Source: Frigoribacterium sp. Leaf186
Lineage (GTDB): Bacteria > Actinomycetota > Actinomycetes > Actinomycetales > Microbacteriaceae
Assembly: GCF_001423905.1 (NCBI RefSeq)
Contig: NZ_LMPQ01000001.1
Coordinates: 35,482-99,481, forward strand
Reading direction: 5' to 3'
Length of the DNA stretch: 64,000 bases
Shown here: positions 17,578 through 27,884 of the stretch, piece by piece
How positions within the stretch are numbered: position 1 is the stretch's first letter
How the letters are laid out: each line of letters opens with the position of its first letter
Translations under genes and position numbers: made by a program
The notes under the pieces: generated by a model
What the model was told of the DNA's origin: nothing
Database searches by the model: none
Seen by the model: only the letters and a program-made list of their open reading frames with translations

Positions 17578-18267
17578 ATGCTCTACTGGTTCCTGAAGAC
17601 GATGGTCGCGAGTCCGCTCGTGCTGTCGATCTTCCGTCCGTGGGTCAGCGGTCGCGAGCACGTCCCCGAGTCCGGAGCCGTGATCTTCGCCAGCAACCAC
17701 CTGTCCTTCGTCGACTCGATCTTCCTGCCGCTCGCACTCGACCGGCGCATCTCGTTCCTGGCCAAGAGCGACTACTTCACCGGCAAGGGGCTCAAGGGCT
17801 GGGCCAGCCGCCTCTTCTTCACGGCCACGGGTCAGCTCTCGATCGACCGTTCGGGCGGCAAGGCGTCCGAAGCGTCGCTCGCGACGGGTCTGTCGGTGCT
17901 CCGCCGGGGCGAGCAGCTCGGAATCTACCCCGAGGGCACCCGCAGCCCCGACGGCAAGCTGTACCGAGGGCGCACGGGGGTGGCCCGCATGATCCTCGAG
18001 GGGCACGTCCCCGTCATCCCCGTGGCCATGATCGGCACCGAGAAGGTCATGAAGACCGGCACCAAGATCCCCCGCCTGCACCGGGTGGGCATCGTCTTCG
18101 GAGAACCCCTCGACTTCAGCCGCTTCGAGGGCATGGAGGGCGACCGGTTCATCCTGAGGTCGATCACCGACGAGATCATGTACGAGCTCAACGCGCTCAG
18201 CGGCCAGCAGTACAGCGACGTCTACGCGACCAGCGTCAAAGAGAAGCGCCCCACCCTTTCACGGTAG
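17578..18267 (+). CDS. plsC: 1-acyl-sn-glycerol-3-phosphate acyltransferase
   Basis: The 229-residue enzyme carries the acyltransferase motifs NHLSFVDS (HX4D, about 39-46) and PEGTRSPDG (about 118-126), and the later VPVIPVAMIG block. It transfers an acyl chain to lysophosphatidic acid in phospholipid synthesis at the inner face of the membrane. A hydrophobic N-terminal stretch may associate with the membrane. The ATG is preceded by GAGAGGAG. It lies between glucokinase and DAHP synthase, as does the homologue Rv2182c in mycobacteria. A TAGGCT -10 element for aroG overlaps its last codons. Confidence 0.92.
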   Translation: MLYWFLKTMVASPLVLSIFRPWVSGREHVPESGAVIFASNHLSFVDSIFLPLALDRRISFLAKSDYFTGKGLKGWASRLFFTATGQLSIDRSGGKASEASLATGLSVLRRGEQLGIYPEGTRSPDGKLYRGRTGVARMILEGHVPVIPVAMIGTEKVMKTGTKIPRLHRVGIVFGEPLDFSRFEGMEGDRFILRSITDEIMYELNALSGQQYSDVYATSVKEKRPTLSR

Positions 18268-18270
18268 GCT
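18265..18270 (+). promoter_or_regulatory. -10 element TAGGCT for the DAHP synthase gene
   Basis: TAGGCT overlaps the plsC stop codon and would give a leader of about 45 nt with an AAGGAAG ribosome site before the GTG at 18321. Confidence 0.45.
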
Positions 18271-18320
18271 CGCCTGTCGAGGTCGTTCGGCCTCGAGACC
18301 GTCAACTGGCAAGGAAGACC

Positions 18321-19691
18321 GTGGCCCAGCTCACCGAACCGTTCGTCGTCACCGATCCCGACGTGATCGACGGTCTCGACCATTGGCGCACGCTCCCCAT
18401 CAAGCAACAGCCCACCTGGCACGACGGTGCGGCCGTCGAGGCCGCATCGGCCGAGCTGTCCACCCTGCCGCCGCTGGTCTTCGCGGGCGAGGTCGACACC
18501 CTGCGCGAGCGCCTCGCGTCGGCTGCCCGAGGTGAGGCCTTCCTGCTCCAGGGCGGTGACTGCGCCGAGACCTTCGCCGGAGCGACGGCCGACCAGATCC
18601 GCGACCGGGTCAAGACCATCCTGCAGATGGCGGTCGTCCTGACCTACGGCGCGTCCGTGCCGGTCATCAAGATGGGTCGCATGGCGGGCCAGTTCGCCAA
18701 GCCGCGGTCGAGCGACACCGAGACCCGCGACGGGGTCACGCTGCCGGCGTACCGCGGCGACATCGTGAACGGCTACGACTTCACGCCCGAGTCCCGTCGG
18801 GCGGACGCCTCGCGGCTGGTGAAGGGTTACCACACCTCCGCTTCGACCATCAACCTCATCCGCGCCTTCACGCAGGGTGGCTTCGCCGACCTCCGCCAGG
18901 TCCACAGCTGGAACAAGGGCTTCGCCAGCAACCCGGCGAACGCCCAGTACGAACACCTCGCCCGCGAGATCGACAAGGCGATCCGCTTCATGGAGGCGGC
19001 GGGCGCCGACTTCGACGAACTCAAGCGCGTCGAGTTCTACACGAGCCACGAGGGGCTGCTCATGGACTACGAGCGCCCCCTCACCCGCATCGACTCGCGC
19101 ACGGGCACGCCGTACGTGCTCTCGTCCCACTTCGTCTGGATCGGTGAGCGCACGCGAGAACTCGACGGTGCCCACGTCGACTTCCTGTCCCGGGTGCGCA
19201 ACCCGATCGGTGTGAAGCTCGGCCCGACGACGACGCCCGACGACATGCTGCGCCTGATCGACAAGCTCGACCCCGAGCGCGAGCCCGGGCGTCTGACCTT
19301 CATCACGCGCATGGGAGCAGGCAAGATCCGCGACGCCCTGCCTCCCCTCCTCGAGGCCATCAAGGGCGCGGACGCGACGCCTCTCTGGGTCAGCGACCCC
19401 ATGCACGGCAACGGCCTGACGACCCCCACCGGCTACAAGACGCGCCGGTTCGAAGAGATCATGGACGAGGTGAAGGGCTTCTTCGAGGCCCACCGTGCCG
19501 CGGGGACCCACCCGGGCGGCATCCACATCGAACTGACCGGTGACGACGTCACCGAGTGCCTGGGTGGCTCCGAGCACATCGACGAGGCGACGCTCGCCAC
19601 GCGGTACGAGTCGCTCTGCGACCCGCGTCTGAACCACATGCAGTCGCTCGAACTGGCCTTCCTCGTCTCCGAAGAACTGGCCGCCGACTAG
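18321..19691 (+). CDS. aroG: Class II 3-deoxy-D-arabino-heptulosonate 7-phosphate synthase
   Basis: The 456-residue enzyme condenses phosphoenolpyruvate and erythrose-4-phosphate in the first step of the shikimate pathway. It is the plant/actinobacterial class II type: FLLQGGDCAETFAGATADQI, KMGRMAGQFAKPRS, RGDIVNGYDF and VRNPIGVKLGPTTTPDDM are all diagnostic, and WVSDPMHGNG lies near the end. The GTG at 18321 with AAGGAAG upstream gives the family N-terminus; the in-frame extension back into plsC is a shadow. In mycobacteria this enzyme is feedback-regulated and activates chorismate mutase. A strong hairpin follows. Confidence 0.96.
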   Translation: MAQLTEPFVVTDPDVIDGLDHWRTLPIKQQPTWHDGAAVEAASAELSTLPPLVFAGEVDTLRERLASAARGEAFLLQGGDCAETFAGATADQIRDRVKTILQMAVVLTYGASVPVIKMGRMAGQFAKPRSSDTETRDGVTLPAYRGDIVNGYDFTPESRRADASRLVKGYHTSASTINLIRAFTQGGFADLRQVHSWNKGFASNPANAQYEHLAREIDKAIRFMEAAGADFDELKRVEFYTSHEGLLMDYERPLTRIDSRTGTPYVLSSHFVWIGERTRELDGAHVDFLSRVRNPIGVKLGPTTTPDDMLRLIDKLDPEREPGRLTFITRMGAGKIRDALPPLLEAIKGADATPLWVSDPMHGNGLTTPTGYKTRRFEEIMDEVKGFFEAHRAAGTHPGGIHIELTGDDVTECLGGSEHIDEATLATRYESLCDPRLNHMQSLELAFLVSEELAAD

Positions 19692-19700
19692 TCGCCTCCT

Positions 19701-19745
19701 CATGACGAAGGCCCCGCGACCATCGGTCGCGGGGCCTTCGTCATG
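19701..19745. terminator. Bidirectional hairpin terminator
   Basis: A perfect 21-bp stem (19701-19721 and 19725-19745) with a 3-nt loop lies between the convergent aroG and kinase genes. It is among the strongest hairpins in the window. Confidence 0.85.
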
Positions 19746-19780
19746 ACCAGGGGCCGTCGGCTCGTCGGTGCCGTCGCAGG

Positions 19781-21739
<1,959 letters not shown>

Positions 21740-21746
21740 CCACGCG

Positions 21747-21752
21747 ATTTTA
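21747..21752 (-). promoter_or_regulatory. -10 element TAAAAT, leaderless kinase start
   Basis: TAAAAT on the minus strand ends 7 nt before the GTG at 21739, with no ribosome site between. This is one of the best -10 matches in the window. Confidence 0.65.
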
Positions 21753-21825
21753 CGGACCCGCGGCCTCGCCGGGGTCCCAACTCACCGCTCGGCGACAAAC
21801 CGCACCCCTGCGTGTCGTCGACGGG

Positions 21826-23175
21826 TCAGCCGAGCGTCGCCAGCCAGGTGGTGGCCGGAGCCTCCCACTTGGCGTACGCGTCGGGGAAGGCCGAGTACTG
21901 GACGGCCTGGGCGGCCGTCGTGAGCGACATCGACTGCCAGCCCCTCACGTCGAGCAGGCCTCGGGTCTTGCCCGGGTTCGGGTTGCTCGCCCCGCCGAAG
22001 AACAGCTTCGTGGCGTGCACCGGGTCACGCAGCTGGGCAGGGGTGCCCCAGCCGGTGCTCGGCCGCTGCTGGAACAGGCCGAGGGAGTCCCGGTCGCCGT
22101 GGTCCAGGTTGCGGAGGCTGCTCTCTTGCGCGGCCGCCGCCAGCGCGATGACGATGGCTCGGTCGCCGACGCCGAGCTGGCGTCCCACGGCGATGACGGT
22201 GCGGGCGTTCGCGGCCTGCTCGGCGGTCAGGGTCGCGCTCACCACGAGGGGAGCGGCCGACGTCGACGCCACCACGGTCGTGGCCGTCGGGGCCGAGGCG
22301 CCCGGCAGCGTGAGGGTCTTGCCGGCGTAGATGGTGCTGGTGAACGACAGTCCGTTCGCGGCGAGGAGCGCCTTGACGCTCGTGCCCGACTTGGAGGCGA
22401 TGGACGCGATGGTGTCGCCGCGCTGGATCACGTAGCTGCCGACCGCGGGGCCGGCCGAGGGAGCAGGCGTCGAGGAGGCGGCCGCCGACGACCCCGAGGG
22501 CACGGACAACGTCTGGCCGGGGTAGATGATGCTCGACAGGCCCAGCCCGTTCGCCTGGAGGAGCGCGCTCGTCGTCACGCCGTGGGCCCGGGCGATCGAA
22601 CTCAGCGTGTCGCCGCGGACGATCACGTACCGGCCACCCGTGGCCTTGGTCGGGGCCGGTGCGGGCGACGCCTTGCTCGCGCTGCTGGCCGAGGCGCTGA
22701 GGCTGAGGGTCTGACCGGGGAAGATCGTGGACTTCCAGCTGAGTCCGTTGAGCGCGAGCACCGAGGCGGTGCTCAGGCCGAACGAGCCGGCGATGCTCGC
22801 GACCGTGTCGCCGGAGGCCACCGTGTAGGTCGCGGGTGCGGCCGCGAACACGGTGGCCGAGCTGCCGGCGGTCTCGACCGTGGTCGCCGACCTCTGCTCG
22901 GGAGCCGACAGTCGGGGCGGCAGCGCGGGGCGTGGTGACGCGTCCGGCTTCTTGGCGGGAGCGTGGTCGAGGGCGAAGACGGGGCCCGTGACCCCCATGC
23001 TCAGGGCCATCGAGCCCGCGACGACGATGGGGACCGTGTTCAGCATCGACCGGGCCATGCGGGAGAGCGGGGTGCGCTCGTCGGGGCTGCGCAGGGTGCC
23101 GAAGGCACTGGTCGACCGGACGCCGTCGGCCGTCGCGGTCTCGGGGTCGGGGCGGACGGAACTGACGTCGTTCAT
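21826..23175 (-). CDS. Secreted LysM-repeat wall protein with transglycosylase-like C-terminus
   Basis: The 449-residue protein has an N-terminal hydrophobic segment (about 42-65, MLNTVPIVVAGSMALSMGVT) that acts as signal or anchor, then three LysM domains (YTVASGDTVASIAGSFG, YVIVRGDTLSSIARAHG, YVIQRGDTIASIASKSG) separated by Ser/Ala/Pro linkers. The C-terminal about 130 residues contain IVIALAAAAQESSLRNL and SLGLFQQRPS, which look like the catalytic Glu region of lysozyme-like transglycosylases. It should bind peptidoglycan and may cleave glycan strands. The ATG at 23175 has GAGGAT upstream. It sits between the PASTA kinase and an Rv2175c homologue, suggesting a wall-signalling cluster. Confidence 0.88.
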   Translation of the reverse strand: MNDVSSVRPDPETATADGVRSTSAFGTLRSPDERTPLSRMARSMLNTVPIVVAGSMALSMGVTGPVFALDHAPAKKPDASPRPALPPRLSAPEQRSATTVETAGSSATVFAAAPATYTVASGDTVASIAGSFGLSTASVLALNGLSWKSTIFPGQTLSLSASASSASKASPAPAPTKATGGRYVIVRGDTLSSIARAHGVTTSALLQANGLGLSSIIYPGQTLSVPSGSSAAASSTPAPSAGPAVGSYVIQRGDTIASIASKSGTSVKALLAANGLSFTSTIYAGKTLTLPGASAPTATTVVASTSAAPLVVSATLTAEQAANARTVIAVGRQLGVGDRAIVIALAAAAQESSLRNLDHGDRDSLGLFQQRPSTGWGTPAQLRDPVHATKLFFGGASNPNPGKTRGLLDVRGWQSMSLTTAAQAVQYSAFPDAYAKWEAPATTWLATLG

Positions 23176-23326
23176 GGGCTGATCCTCGGTTCGGGGGCGG
23201 GGACACGGTCGCTGGGTGATCGGGGAGCCGCGGTGCCACGTCGTCCCAAGTTGGCACAGGACCATATTCAAGTCAATCAACGGGGCGCATGTTGCGGATG
23301 TGACGTGGACCGGGGGAGTCACCTGA

Positions 23327-23336
23327 GGAGGCGCGG
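23327..23336 (+). repeat. Intergenic motif GGAGGCGCGG
   Basis: One copy lies in the 193-bp divergent gap 23176-23368. The gap also contains an AT-rich stretch (about 23262-23280) that could hold the lysM-gene promoter, but no clear -35/-10 pair could be fixed. Confidence 0.4.
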
Positions 23337-23356
23337 CGAGGGTCGCGAACCCGTGG

Positions 23357-23362
23357 CAAGGT
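23357..23362 (+). promoter_or_regulatory. -10-like CAAGGT, probable leaderless start
   Basis: GTGGCAAGGT ends 6 nt before the GTG at 23369, matching the site in front of the Nudix gene (GTGGCAAGCT). Confidence 0.4.
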
Positions 23363-23368
23363 TGTCGC

Positions 23369-23725
23369 GTGACCGATCTCTCTCAACGTCCCTGGTTCGC
23401 CGACACCGAATGGCTGACCGTGCCCGACCTCGTCGAGCGTCTCGGCCTCGGGGTGAGCCGCGTCCGTCGACTGCTCGAGGAGCACGTGCTCGTCGGCACC
23501 CGGGTCGACGGCGTCACGAAGGTGCCGGCGGTCTTCCTCGACGGCTCCGAGCCGCGTCACGACCTGCGCGGCACCCTGACCGTCCTCGCCGACAACGGCT
23601 TCGACGACGACGAGGCGCTCGACTGGATGCTGTCGCACGACGATGCGCTGGGCACGAGCCCCGTCGCCGCCCTCCAGGCGGGTCGGAAGGCCGAGGTCCG
23701 CCGGATCGCCCAGAGCCTCCTCTGA
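23369..23725 (+). CDS. Rv2175c-family DNA-binding protein
   Basis: The 118-residue protein starts with WLTVPDLVERLGLGVSRVRR, a helix-turn-helix, followed by a LEEHVLVGTRVDGVTKVPAV wing and a helical C-terminal half (LRGTLTVLADNGFDDDEALD). This matches Rv2175c of M. tuberculosis, a small DNA-binding protein phosphorylated by the neighbouring kinase PknL, which reduces DNA binding. Here too a Ser/Thr kinase lies close by, and threonine or serine residues are available in the first 17 residues. Target genes are unknown. The stop is 16 nt from the stop of the convergent polyprenyl synthetase, within a short tandem duplication. Confidence 0.88.
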   Translation: MTDLSQRPWFADTEWLTVPDLVERLGLGVSRVRRLLEEHVLVGTRVDGVTKVPAVFLDGSEPRHDLRGTLTVLADNGFDDDEALDWMLSHDDALGTSPVAALQAGRKAEVRRIAQSLL

Positions 23726-23750
23726 GAGGTCGGAGCCTCCTCTAGGAGGT
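23712..23750. repeat. Tandem 20-bp duplication across two convergent gene ends
   Basis: AGAGCCTCCTCTGAGAGGT is followed directly by CGGAGCCTCCTCTAGGAGGT. The first copy contains the stop of the Rv2175c-like gene and the second the stop of the polyprenyl synthetase on the other strand. Each copy can form a small CCTC/GAGG hairpin that may help end both transcripts. Confidence 0.65.
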
Positions 23751-24863
23751 GCGGCGCGTGACGGTCTCGGCCAGTCGCGTCAGCTGCGTCCTCGCCGACG
23801 GAGCCAGCCCCGACCGTTCGAGGGCGTGGACGGCGCGTTCGACCTGGTCGGTGATCGTCTGCTCGACTGCGTCGACGGCTCCGCTGTCGCGAAGCGTCGC
23901 CTGCAGCATGCTGATCTGGTCGTCGTCGAGCTCGGGGTCGCCGAGGAGTTCGTCGAGCAGTCGGACGGCGCCGGGGGGCAGGGCACGCCGAGCGGTCGCG
24001 ACCAGGACCGTGCGCTTGCCCTCGCGGAGGTCGTCGCCGGCGGGTTTGCCCGTGACGGACGGGTCCCCGAAGACCCCGAGGAGGTCGTCGCGCAACTGGT
24101 AGGCGATGCCGAGGGGGAGTCCGAAGTGGCGCAGCGACTCGAGGGCCGACGAGTCGCCGCCGGCCATGGCGGCACCGACCGTGAGGGGGGCCTCGACGCT
24201 GTACTTGGCCGACTTGTAGACGATGACCCGTTGCGCCCGGGGCAACAGTCGGAGTTCGTCGACCGTGCGCCACGCGTTCTCCTCGAGGATGTCGAGGTAC
24301 TGGCCCACCGTCACCTCGGTGCGCATGCGGTTCAACTCGGCCCGGGCGGCCCGTGCGGCGTCGCGCGAGGGGAGCGAGTCGAGCGCGTCGCTGAGCAACT
24401 CGTCGCTCCAGGCCAGCAACAGGTCTCCCATCAGGAGGGCGCCCGACCGCCCGAAGGCCTCGGGCGATCCGAGCCAGCCGCCGTCGCGGTGCAGGCCCTC
24501 GAACCGCCGGTGGGCTGCGGGCAGGCCACGGCGCGTGTCGGAGTTGTCCATGATGTCGTCGTGGACGAGCGCCGCGGCGTGGAAGAACTCGAGCCCGGCG
24601 GAAGCCGTCATGACGGCGTCGATCTCGCGCTCGTCGCGGGCCTCGCCGAGGGGGTCGAAGCCGGTGTCGAGTCCGGCCACGGACTGCCAGCCCCAGTAGC
24701 AGAAGAGCGCCCGGAACCGCTTGCCGCCACGGAGCAGATCGCTCGAGTACGACGCGAAAGAATCGAGGTCGGGAGCGATGCCCGCGAGGGCCGGTCGCTG
24801 CCGGTCCAGGAAGCGATCGATGCGCTCTTGAACGACGTCCACTAACCGCGTACTCTCAGCCAC
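23742..24863 (-). CDS. idsA: Polyprenyl (geranylgeranyl-type) diphosphate synthase
   Basis: The 373-residue prenyl transferase has both Asp-rich motifs: ALVHDDIMDNSDTRRG (about 98-113) and LRDDLLGVFGDP (about 257-268), plus GGKRFRA and the HRRFEG region. It condenses isopentenyl diphosphate with allylic diphosphates. The residues before the first motif suggest a medium-chain product, so menaquinone or carotenoid precursors are plausible, but chain length is not certain. The GTG start at 24863 has TAGGCT 7 nt upstream and no Shine-Dalgarno. Position next to Rv2175c matches mycobacterial idsA2. Confidence 0.9.
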   Translation of the reverse strand: MAESTRLVDVVQERIDRFLDRQRPALAGIAPDLDSFASYSSDLLRGGKRFRALFCYWGWQSVAGLDTGFDPLGEARDEREIDAVMTASAGLEFFHAAALVHDDIMDNSDTRRGLPAAHRRFEGLHRDGGWLGSPEAFGRSGALLMGDLLLAWSDELLSDALDSLPSRDAARAARAELNRMRTEVTVGQYLDILEENAWRTVDELRLLPRAQRVIVYKSAKYSVEAPLTVGAAMAGGDSSALESLRHFGLPLGIAYQLRDDLLGVFGDPSVTGKPAGDDLREGKRTVLVATARRALPPGAVRLLDELLGDPELDDDQISMLQATLRDSGAVDAVEQTITDQVERAVHALERSGLAPSARTQLTRLAETVTRRTS

Positions 24864-24870
24864 GCTGCCT

Positions 24871-24876
24871 AGCCTA
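24871..24876 (-). promoter_or_regulatory. -10 element TAGGCT, leaderless start
   Basis: TAGGCT on the minus strand ends 7 nt before the GTG at 24863. Confidence 0.65.
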
Positions 24877-24973
24877 GCGATAGCTGGCGGGCATACACTC
24901 GCAGCTACTCATCGCGTCGATCCCGAGGCTCTCGCCTCGCGCTTGAGAGCCCGTGCTCGAAGGGAACACCAAG

Positions 24974-25375
24974 ATGCCACTTTCCGAACAGGAGCAGCGG
25001 CTCCTCGAAGAGATGGAGCGGAGTCTCTACAACAACGACTCCGACTTCGTGGCGACGGTCGGCAACCACGGTGGCCGACCCAACTACACGCTCGTCGTCG
25101 TCGGCGTCCTCGGGGCGCTCGTCGGCATCGCCGTCATCGTCGCCGGCGTCATCTTCCGTCAGCCGCTCGTCGGGGTGGCGGGCTTCATCGTGATGCTCGC
25201 CGGGGCACTCTTCGCGATCGCACCGCCGAAGCGAAAGGGCTCCGCGTCGTCCTCGATGCCGTCCGCTCCCCGCTCCTCCACCTCGCGTCCCGCGAACCCC
25301 GCCAAGGGTGGTCTGATGGACCGCCTCAACGACCGGTGGGACCGACGTCAAGACGGCGACGGACGCGACTCGTAG
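24974..25375 (+). CDS. DUF3040 membrane protein
   Basis: The 133-residue protein starts MPLSEQEQRLLEEMERSLYN, the signature of the DUF3040 family, followed by two membrane helices (about 43-64 and 67-86) and a Ser/Pro-rich, charged cytoplasmic tail. The family is nearly universal in actinobacteria, often just ahead of mraZ as here, and has no established function; association with division or wall genes is inferred from position. An in-frame ATG at 24953 lacks family support. A TACACT -10 candidate about 80 nt upstream could drive it, and a strong terminator follows. Confidence 0.85.
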   Translation: MPLSEQEQRLLEEMERSLYNNDSDFVATVGNHGGRPNYTLVVVGVLGALVGIAVIVAGVIFRQPLVGVAGFIVMLAGALFAIAPPKRKGSASSSMPSAPRSSTSRPANPAKGGLMDRLNDRWDRRQDGDGRDS

Positions 25376-25402
25376 CCAGCCGGCACCACCACCACGACCT
25401 CA

Positions 25403-25432
25403 GGGGTCGGCCTTCGGGCCGGCCCCTTTTTT
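25403..25432 (+). terminator. Rho-independent terminator with TTCG tetraloop and T6 tail
   Basis: The stem GGGGTCGGCC / GGCCGGCCCC (25403-25412 and 25417-25426) has one T-G pair and a TTCG loop and is followed by six T residues. It separates DUF3040 from the dcw operon. The next 140 bp (25433-25575) show nothing recognisable. Confidence 0.92.
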
Positions 25433-25576
25433 CGTGCGCCGGGGACGCCGACGGTGGCCTCGACACGCGAGTGGCGCCTCCGTGGGTGCAGTCGACCTCC
25501 ACCTTCCTCCACCCCCGTGACCCCCGAACTGGAGCCGATCCCACGGTCGACACGGTCGTCGGGTCGCGGCGTTTCG

Positions 25577-25605
25577 TTGATCGGTGGTGCGTTGTGGAGT
25601 AAAGT
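25577..25605 (+). promoter_or_regulatory. dcw operon promoter upstream of mraZ
   Basis: TTGATC (25577-25582) and TAAAGT (25600-25605) are spaced by 17 nt. The predicted start near 25612 gives a leader of about 40 nt with GAGGGGAGA as ribosome site. Confidence 0.7.
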
Positions 25606-25609
25606 GGAG
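25584..25609 (+). promoter_or_regulatory. Three MraZ-box-like direct repeats
   Basis: GTGGTG (25584), GTGGAG (25594) and GTGGAG (25604) are spaced by exactly 10 bp and overlap the spacer and -10 of the promoter. MraZ in other bacteria binds helically phased G-rich direct repeats upstream of its own gene, so these are likely autoregulatory sites. Confidence 0.75.
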
Positions 25610-25652
25610 GAACGGGCCACAGAGGGGCGCGGGGGCGAGGGGAGACGGGCGC

Positions 25653-26084
25653 ATGTTCCTCGGCACCCATTCGCCCAAACTCGACGAGAAAGGGCGCATC
25701 ATCCTCCCCGCGAAATTCCGTGACGAACTGGCCTCCGGCCTCGTCATGACCCGTGGGCAAGAACGCTGCGTCTACGTCTTCAGTCGGCACGAGTTCGAAG
25801 ACATGCACTCGCGCATCCGCCAGGCTCCGGTCACCAGCAAGCAGACCCGTGACTACATGCGCCTGTTCCTCTCGGGTGCCAGCGACGAGATCCCCGACAA
25901 GCAGCACCGGGTGACGATCCCGGCCACCCTGCGCGAGTACGCGGGCCTCGGTCGCGAGCTCACCGTGATCGGCGCGGGCAACCGAGCCGAGATCTGGGCC
26001 ACCGACGCGTGGAACACCTACTACGAGGCCCAGGAGGCCGACTTCGCCAACACCACCGAGGAGGTGATCCCCGGGCTCTTGTGA
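25653..26084 (+). CDS. mraZ: Transcriptional regulator MraZ
   Basis: The 143-residue protein contains two AbrB/SpoVT-like swapped-hairpin units. The first has [20 protein letters not shown] and the second [20 protein letters not shown], each with the conserved DxxGR/DxxxR core. MraZ forms a ring that binds direct repeats in its own promoter and controls the dcw operon. The ATG at 25653 is chosen over an upstream in-frame start because it gives the conserved MFLG start and has a ribosome site. It is the first gene of the operon, with rsmH 101 nt downstream. Confidence 0.96.
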   Translation: MFLGTHSPKLDEKGRIILPAKFRDELASGLVMTRGQERCVYVFSRHEFEDMHSRIRQAPVTSKQTRDYMRLFLSGASDEIPDKQHRVTIPATLREYAGLGRELTVIGAGNRAEIWATDAWNTYYEAQEADFANTTEEVIPGLL

Positions 26085-26185
26085 CCCGTGGGCCCCGACC
26101 CTCAGCCGTCAGCCCTGGCGCACCTTCCCCGGTGCCAGGTCCCGACGGATGGGGATCAGGGTCGACGAGCACAGCCCGTGTCGTC

Positions 26186-27136
26186 ATGGCCGAACAGATC
26201 CACACCCCCGTCCTCCTCGACCGGACCCTGGAGCTCCTCACCCCGGCGATCTCCCGCCCCGGCGCCGTGGTCGTCGACTGCACCCTCGGCATGGGCGGTC
26301 ACAGCGAGGCGATGCTCCAGGCGTTCCCCGAGCTCACCGTCGTCGGGCTCGACCGCGACACCGAAGCCCTGGCCCTCGCCGGTGCCCGGCTCGCACCGTT
26401 CGGCGACCGCGCCCGTCTCGTGCACACCACCTACGACGGCATCGCCGAGGCCCTGGACGGCCTCGGCCTCGACACCGTCGACGGGGTGTTGTTCGACCTC
26501 GGGGTCTCGTCGCTCCAGCTCGACCGGGTCGAGCGCGGCTTCTCGTACTCGAAGGACGCGCCGCTCGACATGCGCATGGACCCGACGTCGCCCGTCACGG
26601 CCGAACGCGTCCTCGCCGAGTACCCCGAGTCCGAACTGCGGCGCATCTTCTACCAGTACGGCGAAGAGAAGCTGGCGCCCCGCTACGCCCGGCGCATCGT
26701 CGAGCACCGTGCCGACTCTCCCCTCACCCGCAGCGGGGAGCTCGTCGACCTGCTGATCGCCGCGACGCCGATGGCCCTGCAACGCGCCGGCCACCCCGCC
26801 AAGCGCGTGTTCCAGGCGTTGCGCATCGAGGTCAACGGTGAACTCGCCTCACTCGAGGCCGCCGTCCCCGTGGCCCTCGACCGGCTCGCCGTCGAGGGCC
26901 GGATCGTCGTCCTCGCCTACCAGTCCCTGGAAGACCGCTTCGTCAAGCGTGAGCTGGCGGCACGGACGACGTCCACCGCGCCCCAGGGGCTTCCGGTCGA
27001 GCTGCCGGAGCACCGTCCCGACTTCCGCCTCCTCGTGCGGGGTGCCGAACTGGCCTCCGACGCCGAGCGCGATCTCAACCCCCGAGCCAAGCCCGTGCGA
27101 CTGCGAGCCGCCGAACGAATCCGGAGAACAGCATGA
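26186..27136 (+). CDS. rsmH: 16S rRNA (cytosine(1402)-N(4))-methyltransferase
   Basis: The 316-residue enzyme begins [15 protein letters not shown] and shows the SAM-binding region [16 protein letters not shown], the [21 protein letters not shown] block and [12 protein letters not shown], all characteristic of RsmH (formerly MraW). It methylates C1402 of 16S rRNA to tune decoding. The ATG at 26186 is selected because the open frame before it has no homology. Its last codon overlaps the ftsL start by 4 nt (ATGA). Confidence 0.96.
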   Translation: MAEQIHTPVLLDRTLELLTPAISRPGAVVVDCTLGMGGHSEAMLQAFPELTVVGLDRDTEALALAGARLAPFGDRARLVHTTYDGIAEALDGLGLDTVDGVLFDLGVSSLQLDRVERGFSYSKDAPLDMRMDPTSPVTAERVLAEYPESELRRIFYQYGEEKLAPRYARRIVEHRADSPLTRSGELVDLLIAATPMALQRAGHPAKRVFQALRIEVNGELASLEAAVPVALDRLAVEGRIVVLAYQSLEDRFVKRELAARTTSTAPQGLPVELPEHRPDFRLLVRGAELASDAERDLNPRAKPVRLRAAERIRRTA

Positions 27137-27810
27137 GCAGCAACCTGGCCATCGCGACCCCGTCGACCCGTCCGCAGCCCTCGTCCTCGCCCGCCGCGCG
27201 GCCGGTCGAGATCGTCACGAGCCGTGAGCAGCGACGCGCGCGGCCGAAGATCGCGTACGCCCTCATCGCCACCGCGGCGCTCTTCGTCCTGTTGCTCGCG
27301 CAACTCGCCATCAGCATCGCCCTGAGCGACGGCGCCTACAAGATCTCCGACCTGCAGGCTGCGAAGACCGAGCTCGTCCGTGACCAGCAGAAGTTCAGCG
27401 AGCAACGAGACGTGCTGTCGTCGCCGCAGAACCTCGCCGCCAACGCCGACGAACTCGGGATGGTGCGCAACTCGAACCCCGTGTACCTCGATCTCACCAC
27501 GGGCGCCGTGCACGGGTCCCCGGCCCCGGCGGCGGGCGCCGACGAGGCGACGTCCGGCAACCTGATCCCCAACACGCTCCTCGAGGGCGTCCCGCTGACG
27601 ACCAAGGCCCCCACGAGCTCGGCTGACGCCTCGGCGACGGACGGCTCCGCCGCGACCGACGCGACGGGTGGCGCGACGACGTCGATCGGCGCGCCGACCA
27701 CTGCCGGGGCCACGGCGGTTCCGTCCGGGACAGGCGCGGCGGACGCAGGATCGGCCGACGAGTCGGTAGCGTCGGCCCCGAACGAGCTGGCGGCTCCGCA
27801 GACGCGCTAG
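27133..27810 (+). CDS. ftsL: FtsL-like septal protein
   Basis: The 225-residue bitopic protein has a short cytoplasmic tail, one membrane helix (about 40-62, [20 protein letters not shown]) and a periplasmic coiled-coil-like stretch ([20 protein letters not shown]) that includes the [13 protein letters not shown] segment typical of FtsL/FtsB-type proteins in actinobacteria. The C-terminal about 90 residues are low-complexity Ala/Thr/Ser. It should join FtsQ and FtsB to activate FtsW-FtsI at the septum. The sequence is poorly conserved, so the call rests on topology and the slot between rsmH and ftsI. Confidence 0.8.
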   Translation: MSSNLAIATPSTRPQPSSSPAARPVEIVTSREQRRARPKIAYALIATAALFVLLLAQLAISIALSDGAYKISDLQAAKTELVRDQQKFSEQRDVLSSPQNLAANADELGMVRNSNPVYLDLTTGAVHGSPAPAAGADEATSGNLIPNTLLEGVPLTTKAPTSSADASATDGSAATDATGGATTSIGAPTTAGATAVPSGTGAADAGSADESVASAPNELAAPQTR

Positions 27811-27884
27811 CTGCGCGCCGTCACCGGTACATCGATCGACGACAGCGGGTCGGGCACCAGCCCGACCGCGGTGAGGAACCTCTC

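Noticed and set aside
26116..26140. Hairpin-like CCTGG..CCAGG between mraZ and rsmH
   Set aside because: The stem is short with a bulge and no tail. It lies inside an operon, so it was not listed as a terminator.
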